The notes under the pieces: generated by a model | Seen by the model: only the letters and a program-made list of their open reading frames with translations | What the model was told of the DNA's origin: nothing | Database searches by the model: none | Part shown: positions 1 to 6,688 of the stretch, in pieces | How the letters are laid out: each line of letters opens with the position of its first letter | How positions within the stretch are numbered: position 1 is the first letter of the stretch | Assembly (NCBI RefSeq): GCF_017874315.1 | Contig: NZ_JAGGLG010000002.1 | Location: 62,001-126,000, forward strand | DNA length: 64,000 nucleotides | Direction of reading: 5' to 3' | From: Symbiobacterium terraclitae | GTDB taxonomy: Bacteria; Bacillota; Sulfobacillia; Symbiobacteriales; Symbiobacteriaceae | Program-made: the position numbers and the translations under genes

Positions 1-889
1 GAGCCGGGATGAGCTGGAAGAGGTGCTGTCGCTGGCGCAGTGGCAGAAGGCTCGCCTGAAGGAGGGCATCCAGGACGAGCCGCTCAAGGGCAAGCAGCTC
101 GGCATGTACTTCGCCAAGCCCTCCACGCGCACACGCCTCTCATTCGAGGTGGGCATCCAGCAACTGGGCGGCAGGGGCCTCTTCCTCTCGGCCGAAGACC
201 TGCAGCTCTCGCGGGGCGAGTCCATCGCCGACACCGCGCGGGTGATGAGCCGCTTCCTCGACGGCATCATGATCCGCACCTTTGCCCACCAGGACGTGGT
301 CGAACTGGCCCGGTGGGCGACCGTGCCGGTGATCAACGGCCTCACCGACGAGGAGCACCCCTGCCAGGTGATGGCCGACCTGCTGACCATCCAGGAGCGG
401 TTCGGCACGCTGGAGGGGATCAAGCTCGCCTACGTGGGCGACGGCAACAACATGGCCCACAGCCTGATGGACGGCGGCGCCAAGTTCGGCATGCACGTCA
501 CCGTGGCGAGCCCGGAGGGCTACAAGCCGGATCCGGGCCGGGTGGCCCGGGCGCAGGAGACGGCCGAGCGCCACGGCGGGCTCGTGGAGGTGCTGACCGA
601 TCCGGCGGAGGCCGTGAGGGGGGCGCACGTGGTCTACACCGACGTGTGGGTCAGCATGGGCCAGGAGCATGAGGCGGAGCAGCGGAGGGCCGCGTTCCGC
701 GGGTATCAGGTCACGGAGAGCCTGATGCGCCTGGCCGCGCCGGACGCCATCTTCATGCACTGCCTGCCCGCCCACCGCGGCGAGGAGGTGGCCGCCGAGG
801 TCATCGACGGGCCGCAGTCGGCCGTCTTCGACGAGGCCGAGAACAGGTTGCACGCCCAGAAGGCGATCATGACCCTCATCATGGGGTAG
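1..889 (+). CDS. argF: Ornithine carbamoyltransferase, 5' end outside window
   Basis: Transfers the carbamoyl group of carbamoyl phosphate to ornithine to give citrulline in cytoplasmic arginine biosynthesis. The reading frame is open from base 2 (SRDELEEVLSLAQW), which matches the usual sequence before the first catalytic loop. The true start therefore lies upstream of the window, and the GTG at 23 is probably internal. Visible signatures are the carbamoyl-phosphate loop STRTR, the HPCQ motif, the ornithine-side SMG loop (DVWVSMGQE) and the C-terminal HCLPAHRGEE motif with its catalytic Cys. SMG and HCLP together favour ornithine over aspartate carbamoyltransferase. A hairpin terminator follows within 35 bases, so this is the last gene of its transcript. 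Confidence 0.95.
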   Translation, partial: SRDELEEVLSLAQWQKARLKEGIQDEPLKGKQLGMYFAKPSTRTRLSFEVGIQQLGGRGLFLSAEDLQLSRGESIADTARVMSRFLDGIMIRTFAHQDVVELARWATVPVINGLTDEEHPCQVMADLLTIQERFGTLEGIKLAYVGDGNNMAHSLMDGGAKFGMHVTVASPEGYKPDPGRVARAQETAERHGGLVEVLTDPAEAVRGAHVVYTDVWVSMGQEHEAEQRRAAFRGYQVTESLMRLAAPDAIFMHCLPAHRGEEVAAEVIDGPQSAVFDEAENRLHAQKAIMTLIMG

Positions 890-920
890 CGGACCGGACC
901 GAAGCAAACGCATAAAGATA

Positions 921-950
921 CAGCCAGCACCGGCGTGCTGGCTGTTCTTG
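921..950 (+). terminator. Intrinsic terminator after argF
   Basis: A perfect 10-bp stem (CAGCCAGCAC 921-930 and GTGCTGGCTG 935-944) with a 4-base loop is followed by a short T-rich stretch (TTCTTG). It lies between argF and the convergent doxX-like gene and may serve both directions. Confidence 0.75.
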
Positions 951-974
951 CTGGATATGCGCTTGTGGCTGCGG

Positions 975-1499
975 CTAGGCTGATGCCTTGGCCGTGGCCC
1001 CCTCGCCGCCGGTCAGGCGGGCGATGGCCGAGCGGAACGCAGGCCGGAACCAGTAGTCGACGCCGAGGTAGCCGGCGTAGGCGCCGCCCAGGGCGATCAG
1101 GACGAACTCGAGGGCGAGCAGGTTCGGGTTGCTGCTGATCGTGCCGCTCATGAGGAAGGAGAAGTTCATCACCATGCCCATGGTGGCGGCGAAGATGGTG
1201 GCGAAGCCCAGGATCAGCGCCAGGCCCACCAGGAACTCGCCGATGGGGACGAGGAAGTTGAACAGGCCGATGTTGGGAAGGGCGAAGTTCTCGAGGAAGG
1301 CGCCCCACCAGGCCTGCACGACCGGCTTCGCACCCTCGGAGGCGGGAACCGACTTGGCGATGGCGCCCTTGATGAAGCCCGAGGCGTCGAAGCCGCCCGT
1401 GAGCTTGCCCCAGCCGGCGTGCAGCCACTGGTAACCGACGTACAGACGGATCACGAGCCAGATCCAGCTACCCTTGGGGCCCTTGAAGAACTCCGTCAT
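975..1499 (-). CDS. DoxX/DoxD-family integral membrane protein
   Basis: A 174-residue protein with about four hydrophobic segments. Its N-terminal stretch IRLYVGYQWLHAGWGKL is typical of the DoxX superfamily, and the layout resembles the small subunit (DoxD) of thiosulfate:quinone oxidoreductase. DoxX proteins are linked to respiratory-chain and redox-stress functions, but no substrate can be assigned from the sequence. The ATG is preceded by an AGGAGGAG ribosome site directly upstream on the minus strand. It is transcribed alone, convergent with argF and divergent from a ferredoxin gene. An inverted repeat about 80-110 bases upstream (1578-1611) may be its operator. Confidence 0.8.
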   Translation of the reverse strand: MTEFFKGPKGSWIWLVIRLYVGYQWLHAGWGKLTGGFDASGFIKGAIAKSVPASEGAKPVVQAWWGAFLENFALPNIGLFNFLVPIGEFLVGLALILGFATIFAATMGMVMNFSFLMSGTISSNPNLLALEFVLIALGGAYAGYLGVDYWFRPAFRSAIARLTGGEGATAKASA

Positions 1500-1908
1500 G
1501 CGATCTCCTCCTAAAAATAGCGATACACAAGAGCCGATGATAGAAATTCGACCGATATGTGCGAGCGAGGTGCAGGAGTGTTACAAACTCCTTACAGCCA
1601 CACTGTAACACCGGACCTGCGCAACTCACCATCCGTCGTTGGGTTTATTGTGAATGATACTTTGGAACCATGGCAGCGCTACCGGTATTACCCCTTCGTG
1701 CCATTTCGCACACCCGGTCCATTGTGGATCAGTTCGGGCAAGCAGCACGCCATCGGTTCCAGACAGGGGGCAGAAAGGCGGACGCGCGTCGTCGGTCCGG
1801 TGGTCCACCGGGCGATTGCCCTAATGCCATCAAGGGGTCTTTCGCCCATGGTTACCTGTGGACGCGGTGTGTTACGCTGAGCACAGGACCACCCGGGGGG
1901 TGACCGAC
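1500..1908. other. Gene-free divergent intergenic region
   Basis: About 410 bases between the DoxX-like gene (minus) and the ferredoxin (plus). The short open frames here lack ribosome sites and recognisable sequence. The only structure I can support is the GTGTTACA/TGTAACAC inverted repeat at 1578-1611. The region is less GC-rich than the coding sequence, as expected for promoters, but I could not pick a convincing -35/-10 pair. Confidence 0.5.
1578..1611. promoter_or_regulatory. Inverted repeat, candidate operator for the doxX-like gene
   Basis: GTGTTACA (1578-1585) and TGTAACAC (1604-1611) form a perfect 8-bp inverted repeat separated by 18 bases, about 80-110 bases upstream of the doxX-like start. 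The spacing places the half-sites about 2.5 helical turns apart. The cognate regulator cannot be named from the sequence. Confidence 0.4.
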
Positions 1909-2139
1909 GTGCGCGGACTAAACCCGTTCGGGACCCTGATGGCGGCCGCCCGTCCGCCTTCGTCCCGAAATACAGATGAAGAGATACGCCCGTGCCACCT
2001 CTGCCTGAGGTGCGTTGAGGCCTGCCCCACGTCGGCGCTCGCCTACGAGCGCCCCCGGTGGCGGCTGGATCTGTCGCTGTGCATGGGGTGCCGCGACTGT
2101 ACCGCCGTCTGTCCCAACCCCTTAATTCAAAGTTCCTGA
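1909..2139 (+). CDS. Small 2x[4Fe-4S] ferredoxin-like protein
   Basis: A 76-residue protein with two canonical cluster motifs, CHLCLRCVEACP and CMGCRDCTAVCP (each C-x2-C-x2-C-x3-CP), so it should bind two [4Fe-4S] clusters and carry electrons in the cytoplasm. The region between the motifs is slightly longer than in clostridial ferredoxins. The GTG at 1909 is chosen because a GGGGGGTGA ribosome site lies just upstream; a GTG at 1858 would add 17 residues without such a site. A strong hairpin follows the stop, so it is a single-gene transcript. Its electron partner is unknown. Confidence 0.8.
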   Translation: MRGLNPFGTLMAAARPPSSRNTDEEIRPCHLCLRCVEACPTSALAYERPRWRLDLSLCMGCRDCTAVCPNPLIQSS

Positions 2140-2151
2140 GAGAAGTCCAGC

Positions 2152-2185
2152 ACGGCCAGCATCCTGCGGGATGCTGGCCGTTTGC
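2152..2185 (+). terminator. Intrinsic terminator after the ferredoxin
   Basis: A perfect 13-bp stem (ACGGCCAGCATCC 2152-2164 and GGATGCTGGCCGT 2169-2181) with loop TGCG, followed by TTTG. Confidence 0.8.
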
Positions 2186-2291
2186 TGTCTGCGGGGCCAC
2201 CGGCGAGAAGCGCGGTCGTGAACAAAATAACTATTAGCAAGCCTAGTCAGAAAGGAGGAGTTAGAGTGTTACATTCAGAATACAATGGGCC

Positions 2292-2311
2292 GAATGAATG
2301 GCCATTCATTC
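2292..2311. promoter_or_regulatory. Perfect 20-bp palindrome, FadR-type operator before lcfA
   Basis: GAATGAATGG followed by CCATTCATTC is a perfect palindrome 49 bases before the lcfA start. It closely resembles the operator described for Bacillus FadR (a TetR repressor of fatty-acid degradation; TGAATGA..TCATTCA type). A FadR-like TetR gene lies directly downstream, so autoregulation of lcfA-fadR-etfBA with release by acyl-CoA is the natural inference. TACAAT at 2281-2286 could be the -10 box, which would place the palindrome over the transcription start. A second pair of half-sites (CCTAGTCAG 2242-2250, CTGACTAGG 2337-2345) flanks it. Confidence 0.75.
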
Positions 2312-2359
2312 AGAGAACGGCGGGGAAGCGCTCCGGACTGACTAGGGGGAGGGGAGGAT

Positions 2360-4027
2360 GTGTCGCAAGGATACGCAGCCAGACCGTGGTTGAGGGCCTA
2401 CCCCGAGGAGGTGTCTCCCACACTCACCATTGAGGACGTGGCCCTGTACGACTTTCTGCGGCAGTCCGCCGAACGGTATGGCGATGCGACTGCAACGGTG
2501 TTCTACGGGGCCCGGCTCAGCTACCGACAGCTGTACGAACAGGCGCGCCGCGTGGCCGGCGGGCTCATCAACCTCGGCGTCAAGAAGGGCGACCGCGTGG
2601 CCATCATGCTGCCCAACTGCCCGCAGGCGGTGATCGCCTACTACGGGGCGCTGATGGCCGGGGCGGTGGTGGTGCAGGTCAACCCGCTCTACATGCCCCG
2701 CGAGCTGAAGCACCAGGTGGGCGACAGCGGTGCGCGGGTGATGATCGCCATCGACCTCGCCTACCCGAAGGTGAGCCAGCTGGCGCTGGAGCAGGTGATC
2801 TACACCGGCCTGCAGGACTACATGCCGGCGCCGGTGCGCTGGATTGCCCCGCTGAAGCTCAAGCCGCCGCGCATCGCCTACCGCAAGGGCGTCATGCCCT
2901 GGTCCGCCCTGGTGGCTGCGCCGCCCATCACCGCGCCGGTGCCCGTCACGCCGGCCGAGGACCTGGCGCTGCTCCAGTACACGGGCGCAACCACCGGCCT
3001 CCCCAAGGGCTGTATGCTGACCCACCGCAACCTGGTCGCCAACGTCATGCAGACCGAGGCGTGGCTCTACCGGGCCAAGCGGGGCCCGGAGCTCGTCACC
3101 CTTGCCGCGCTGCCCTTCTTCCACGTCTACGGCATGACCACGCTGATGAACTTCACCATCCGCATGGGCGGCACGATGGTCCTGCAGCCCAAGTTTGAGC
3201 CGCGCGAGGCGCTGAAGCTGATCCAGAGGTACCGCCCGTCCATCTTCCCCGGCGCCCCCACGATGTACGTGGGCATCAACCACCTGCCCGACGTGCAGCG
3301 GTACCGGCTGGACTCCATCGAAGCCTGCATCTCGGGCGCCGCGCCGCTGCCGGTGGAGGTGCAGACCACCTTCGAGCGCCTGACGGGCGGCCGGCTGGTG
3401 GAGGGCTACGGTCTGACCGAAGCCTCGCCGGTCACCCACGCCAACCCGATCTGGGGCCGGCGCAAGGAGGGCTCCATCGGCCTGCCCTGGCCGGAGACCG
3501 AGTGCCGGATCGTCGACCCGGAGACCGGCGAGGACGTGCCCGTGGGCGAGGTGGGTGAACTGCTCATCCGGGGCCCCCAGGTGATGAAGGGGTACTGGAA
3601 CCAGCCCGAGGCGACCGCGGAGGCCCTGCGGGACGGCTGGCTCCACACCGGCGACATGGCCCGGATGGACGAAGAGGGCTACTTCTACATCGCCGACCGG
3701 AAGAAGGACCTGATCATCGCCGGCGGGTTCAACATCTACCCGCGCGAGGTGGAAGAGGTGCTCTACCTGCACCGGGGCATCAAGGAGGCCGCGGTGGTCG
3801 GCGTGCCCCACGAGTACCGCGGCGAGACGGTCAAGGCGTACATCGTGCCGAGGGAGGGCTACACCCTCGACCCCGCGGAGATCATGGAGTTCTGCCGTCA
3901 GCACCTGGCGGCGTACAAGATCCCTCGGATCATCGAGTTCCGGGAGGAGCTGCCCAAGTCCATCGTGGGCAAGGTCCTGCGCCGGGTTCTGCTCGAGGAA
4001 GAGCAGGGCCGGAAGGAGGTAGGCTAA
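2360..4027 (+). CDS. lcfA: Long-chain fatty-acid--CoA ligase (AMP-forming)
   Basis: Activates fatty acids with ATP and CoA through an acyl-adenylate, the entry step of beta-oxidation. It has 555 residues, the usual length. The P-loop-like AMP signature YTGATTGLPKG lies at about residues 206-217. Further along are the VEGYGLTEASPV substrate/adenylate motif, the GYFYIADRKKDLI hinge and a C-terminal PKSIVGKVLRR with the catalytic Lys. The start is a GTG after AGGGGAGGAT. It is the first gene of an operon with a TetR regulator and both ETF subunits, the same order as Bacillus lcfA-fadR-(fadB)-etfB-etfA. A palindromic operator lies just upstream. Exact chain-length preference cannot be read from the sequence. 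Confidence 0.93.
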   Translation: MSQGYAARPWLRAYPEEVSPTLTIEDVALYDFLRQSAERYGDATATVFYGARLSYRQLYEQARRVAGGLINLGVKKGDRVAIMLPNCPQAVIAYYGALMAGAVVVQVNPLYMPRELKHQVGDSGARVMIAIDLAYPKVSQLALEQVIYTGLQDYMPAPVRWIAPLKLKPPRIAYRKGVMPWSALVAAPPITAPVPVTPAEDLALLQYTGATTGLPKGCMLTHRNLVANVMQTEAWLYRAKRGPELVTLAALPFFHVYGMTTLMNFTIRMGGTMVLQPKFEPREALKLIQRYRPSIFPGAPTMYVGINHLPDVQRYRLDSIEACISGAAPLPVEVQTTFERLTGGRLVEGYGLTEASPVTHANPIWGRRKEGSIGLPWPETECRIVDPETGEDVPVGEVGELLIRGPQVMKGYWNQPEATAEALRDGWLHTGDMARMDEEGYFYIADRKKDLIIAGGFNIYPREVEEVLYLHRGIKEAAVVGVPHEYRGETVKAYIVPREGYTLDPAEIMEFCRQHLAAYKIPRIIEFREELPKSIVGKVLRRVLLEEEQGRKEVG

Positions 4028-4669
4028 GTGGCTCAGCGGAGCGGCGACAAGTACATCGCCATCCTGGACGCCGCTCAGCAGGTGATTGCCCGTCAGGGCT
4101 ACCACAGTGCGCAGATCTCGCGCATCGCGGCCGAGGCCGGCGTGGCGGCGGGAACGGTCTACCTCTACTTCGAGAACAAGCCCGATCTGCTGGTCTGCCT
4201 CTTCCGCGAGCGGCTGCAGCTCCTGATCCGCGAGCAGCAGGAGGCCATCGCGGGGGTGAGCGATCCCCGGGAGAAGCTGCGCCGGGTGATCGCCCAGCAC
4301 TTCCGCTCGCTGGGGAGCCGGCCCGACCTGGCCGCCGTCACGCAGATCGAGATGCGGCAGGCGGACACCCGGGTGCAGCAGCGGATCAGCGGCCTGATGA
4401 AGGGCTGGTTTGCCGTGGTCGATCAGGTGATTGCCGAGGGCCAGGCTGCGGGCCTCTTCACCCGCAACGTGCCGGCCAAGCAGATCCGCAACCTCATCTA
4501 TGGCACCCTCGACCAGACCGTCACCGCATGGGTCCTGTCGGGGTTCAAGTTTGACCTCGAAGCGCTTGCAGAACCCACCTACAGGCTGATCGCACACGGC
4601 GTTATGGAAGACCGAGAAGGAGGTAGTGGCGCACATGGAAATCCTGGTGCTCCTCAAGCAGACCTTTGA
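4028..4669 (+). CDS. fadR: TetR-family fatty-acid degradation repressor, FadR-like
   Basis: A 213-residue TetR regulator. The N-terminal helix-turn-helix includes ISRIAAEAGVAAGTVYLYFENK, the classic TetR recognition region at about residues 25-50; the C-terminal part would bind the acyl-CoA inducer. The GTG start follows AGGAGGTAGGCTAA and overlaps the lcfA end region. Position between lcfA and etfB matches Bacillus FadR (YsiA), and the palindrome at 2292-2311 fits the known FadR box. Its 3' end overlaps the start of etfB by about 35 bases, suggesting translational coupling. Assignment as FadR rests on synteny plus the operator rather than on residue-level evidence. Confidence 0.88.
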   Translation: MAQRSGDKYIAILDAAQQVIARQGYHSAQISRIAAEAGVAAGTVYLYFENKPDLLVCLFRERLQLLIREQQEAIAGVSDPREKLRRVIAQHFRSLGSRPDLAAVTQIEMRQADTRVQQRISGLMKGWFAVVDQVIAEGQAAGLFTRNVPAKQIRNLIYGTLDQTVTAWVLSGFKFDLEALAEPTYRLIAHGVMEDREGGSGAHGNPGAPQADL

Positions 4670-5390
4670 CACCGAGGCCAAGGTAACCGTCAAGGACGGC
4701 CGGGTGGTCGACGACGACGTCACGCTGGTGATCAACCCCTACGACGAGTACGCGGTGGAGGAGGCGCTCAAGATCCGCGAGGCTCACGGCGGCACCGTCA
4801 CCGTGATCTCCGTCGGCGGCGACCGGGTCGACGAGGCCCTGCGCCGGGCCCTGGCCATGGGCGCCGACGAGGCCGTGGCCATCACGCCGCCCGAGAACGC
4901 CGACGAGTTCGTGGTGGCAAACCTGCTCGCCGCCTGGGCGAAGGGCAAGAGCTTCGACCTGCTCCTGGCCGGCAACGTGTCCGTGGACACCGGCGCAGGG
5001 CAGACGGCGCTGCGGGTCGCCGAGCTGCTGGGCATGCCGCACGTGGCGGCCGCGCTCAAGCTGGAGGTCGCCGGCGGCACGGCGACGGTGCACCGGGACG
5101 CCGAGGGCGACACCGAGGTGGTCACCGTGTCGCTGCCGGCGTTGATCACCGCCCAGCAGGGCCTGAACGAGCCCCGCTACCCGTCGGTCCCCGGCATCAT
5201 GAAGGCCAAGCGGAAGCAGATCGCCCGCCTGACCGCCGCAGACCTGGGGGTGGACGTCGCCCCGAAGACGGCGATCACCTCCGTCTACCAGGCCACGCAG
5301 AACCGGCGGAACCGGATGCTGGGCGGAACGGCGGAGGAGCAGGCCCGCGAGCTGGTCAACCTGCTCCGCAGCGAAGCCAAGGTTGTATAG
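4635..5390 (+). CDS. etfB: Electron transfer flavoprotein beta subunit
   Basis: With EtfA it forms the FAD/AMP-binding heterodimer that takes electrons from acyl-CoA dehydrogenases. It has 251 residues from the ATG at 4635. This start fits homologues, which begin M-x-x-x-VLLKQTFDTE, and lies 11 bases after AAGGAGG. The GTG at 4626 is only 2 bases from that site. The beta-subunit signature appears as VVTVSLPALITAQQGLNEPRYPS near residue 160-180. The start lies inside the end of fadR, and etfA begins 17 bases after the stop. Confidence 0.93.
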   Translation: MEILVLLKQTFDTEAKVTVKDGRVVDDDVTLVINPYDEYAVEEALKIREAHGGTVTVISVGGDRVDEALRRALAMGADEAVAITPPENADEFVVANLLAAWAKGKSFDLLLAGNVSVDTGAGQTALRVAELLGMPHVAAALKLEVAGGTATVHRDAEGDTEVVTVSLPALITAQQGLNEPRYPSVPGIMKAKRKQIARLTAADLGVDVAPKTAITSVYQATQNRRNRMLGGTAEEQARELVNLLRSEAKVV

Positions 5391-5407
5391 GGGAGGGCGC
5401 GAGGAAT

Positions 5408-6376
5408 ATGGCACGCAACATCCTGGTGGTCGCAGAGGTTCGCAACGGGCAGCTCCGCCCTGTGTCGTTCGAGTGCATCGCCGCCGGCCGGGCCATCGCC
5501 GAGGGCGGCAGCGTCACGGCTGTGCTGCTGTCGCAGGCGGATGTGGACGGCTCCGAGCTCATCGCGCGGGGTGCAGACCGGGTGGTCCTGGTCAAGGGCG
5601 AGCACCTGAAGGAGTACACCCCCGACGGCTGGCTGTCTGCGCTGCAGCAGGTCTACCTGGCCGAGAAGGCCGACGTGGTGCTGATGGGGCACACCGGCAT
5701 CGGCCGCGACCTGCTCCCCCGGTTCGCCATGCGCAACGCCGCCGGCATGATCAGCGACGCCATCGCCGTCAAGCTGGAGGGCGGCCAGGTGGTCTTTACC
5801 CGGCCGATCTACGCCGGCAAGGCCTACGTCACCCAGATCGTCACCGAAGGTCTCATCGTCGCCACCATCCGGCCCAACAACGTGGCCGCCCTTGAGGCCG
5901 ACGCCGGCCGCAGCGGCGACGTGGTCCAGTCTGAGGCTGCCCCCGTCGACCTGCGCACGGTGGTCAAGGAAGTCGTGCGGCAGGCCGCCACGGGCGTGGA
6001 CCTCACCGCCGCCAAAATCGTGGTGGCCGGCGGCCGCGGCGTCAAGTCGGCCGAAGGGTTCAAGCCGCTGTACGAACTCGCCGAGGTGCTGGGAGCCGCA
6101 GTGGGCGCCAGCCGGGCCGCCGCCGACGCCGGGTTCTGCGACTACGCCCTGCAGATCGGCCAGACGGGCAAGACCGTCACCCCCGACCTCTACATCGCCT
6201 GCGGCATCTCCGGGGCGATTCAGCACCTGGCGGGCATGAGCGCCTCGAAGGTGATCGTGGCCATCAACAAGGATCCGGAGGCGCCGATCTTCAAGGTGGC
6301 CGACTACGGCATCGTCGGCGACCTGTTCGAGGTCGTGCCGCTGCTGACCAGGGAGTTCAAGGCGCTGCTCGGGTAG
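5408..6376 (+). CDS. etfA: Electron transfer flavoprotein alpha subunit
   Basis: FAD-binding partner of EtfB. It has 322 residues, the normal length. The C-terminal FAD domain is clear: GRGVKSAEGF, the SRAAADAGF segment, the QIGQTGKTVTPDLYIACGIS stretch and INKDPEAPIFKVADYGIVGD. The ATG at 5408 follows GGGAGGGCGCGAGGAAT. It is the last gene of the lcfA operon before a 310-base gap holding a structured repeat, so downstream fadN may be read through or may have its own promoter. Confidence 0.94.
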   Translation: MARNILVVAEVRNGQLRPVSFECIAAGRAIAEGGSVTAVLLSQADVDGSELIARGADRVVLVKGEHLKEYTPDGWLSALQQVYLAEKADVVLMGHTGIGRDLLPRFAMRNAAGMISDAIAVKLEGGQVVFTRPIYAGKAYVTQIVTEGLIVATIRPNNVAALEADAGRSGDVVQSEAAPVDLRTVVKEVVRQAATGVDLTAAKIVVAGGRGVKSAEGFKPLYELAEVLGAAVGASRAAADAGFCDYALQIGQTGKTVTPDLYIACGISGAIQHLAGMSASKVIVAINKDPEAPIFKVADYGIVGDLFEVVPLLTREFKALLG

Positions 6377-6389
6377 CGCTTGTGCAGCA

Positions 6390-6405
6390 GGGCTCGGCGC
6401 CCAGG
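6390..6405 (+). repeat. Partial duplicate of the repeat-element 5' edge
   Basis: GGGCTCGGCGCCCAGG at 6390-6405 recurs exactly at 6422-6437, the 5' arm of the adjacent structured repeat. It looks like a remnant of another element copy or an insertion-edge duplication. Confidence 0.5.
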
Positions 6406-6413
6406 GACCTCCC

Positions 6414-6554
6414 GGGCAGCGGGGCTCGGCGCCCAGGCCGCCCATTCAGCGGTATTGCTCCTCGGCAGACTGGCGTGCTCGCTCCGCTGCGCTCGCGCCG
6501 TCTGCCTGCGGAGCTTGAACTTGCGGCCTGAATGCGCCTTCGCCCCCGCTGCCC
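6414..6554 (+). repeat. Structured intergenic repeat, copy R1 (diverged)
   Basis: Closed by a perfect 11-bp stem, GGGCAGCGGGG (6414-6424) with CCCCGCTGCCC (6544-6554). Inside, GCAGAC-t-GGCG (6465-6475) pairs with CGCC-GTCTGC (6496-6505) around a conserved TGCTCGCTCCGCTGCGCTCG loop. The loop segment GCTCCGC (6481-6487) can alternatively pair with GCGGAGC (6508-6514). Copies R2-R4 at 10279-10821 share the loop and layout but have different stem sequences that remain complementary. It lies between etfA and fadN on the same strand, so it is probably transcribed. Confidence 0.8.
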
Positions 6555-6688
6555 AGGTCAACCGGTGCTTACAGCCGGCCTGGGGAGTCTGAGTGGAGCG
6601 GCCCTGAGCGCCTGATGCCGTGGTCAGTGCACGGCCCGAACAGTGCGAAGGCCACCGATTGGATGGAACTGCAAGGAGGGAGAGACTC

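Noticed and set aside
2182-2433. 83-codon frame between the ferredoxin and lcfA
   Set aside because: Spans the terminator, the operator and the lcfA ribosome site; no domain or plausible translation signal.
2342-4735. 797-codon minus-strand frame over lcfA-fadR
   Set aside because: Shadow of well-supported genes on the plus strand; no recognisable domain.
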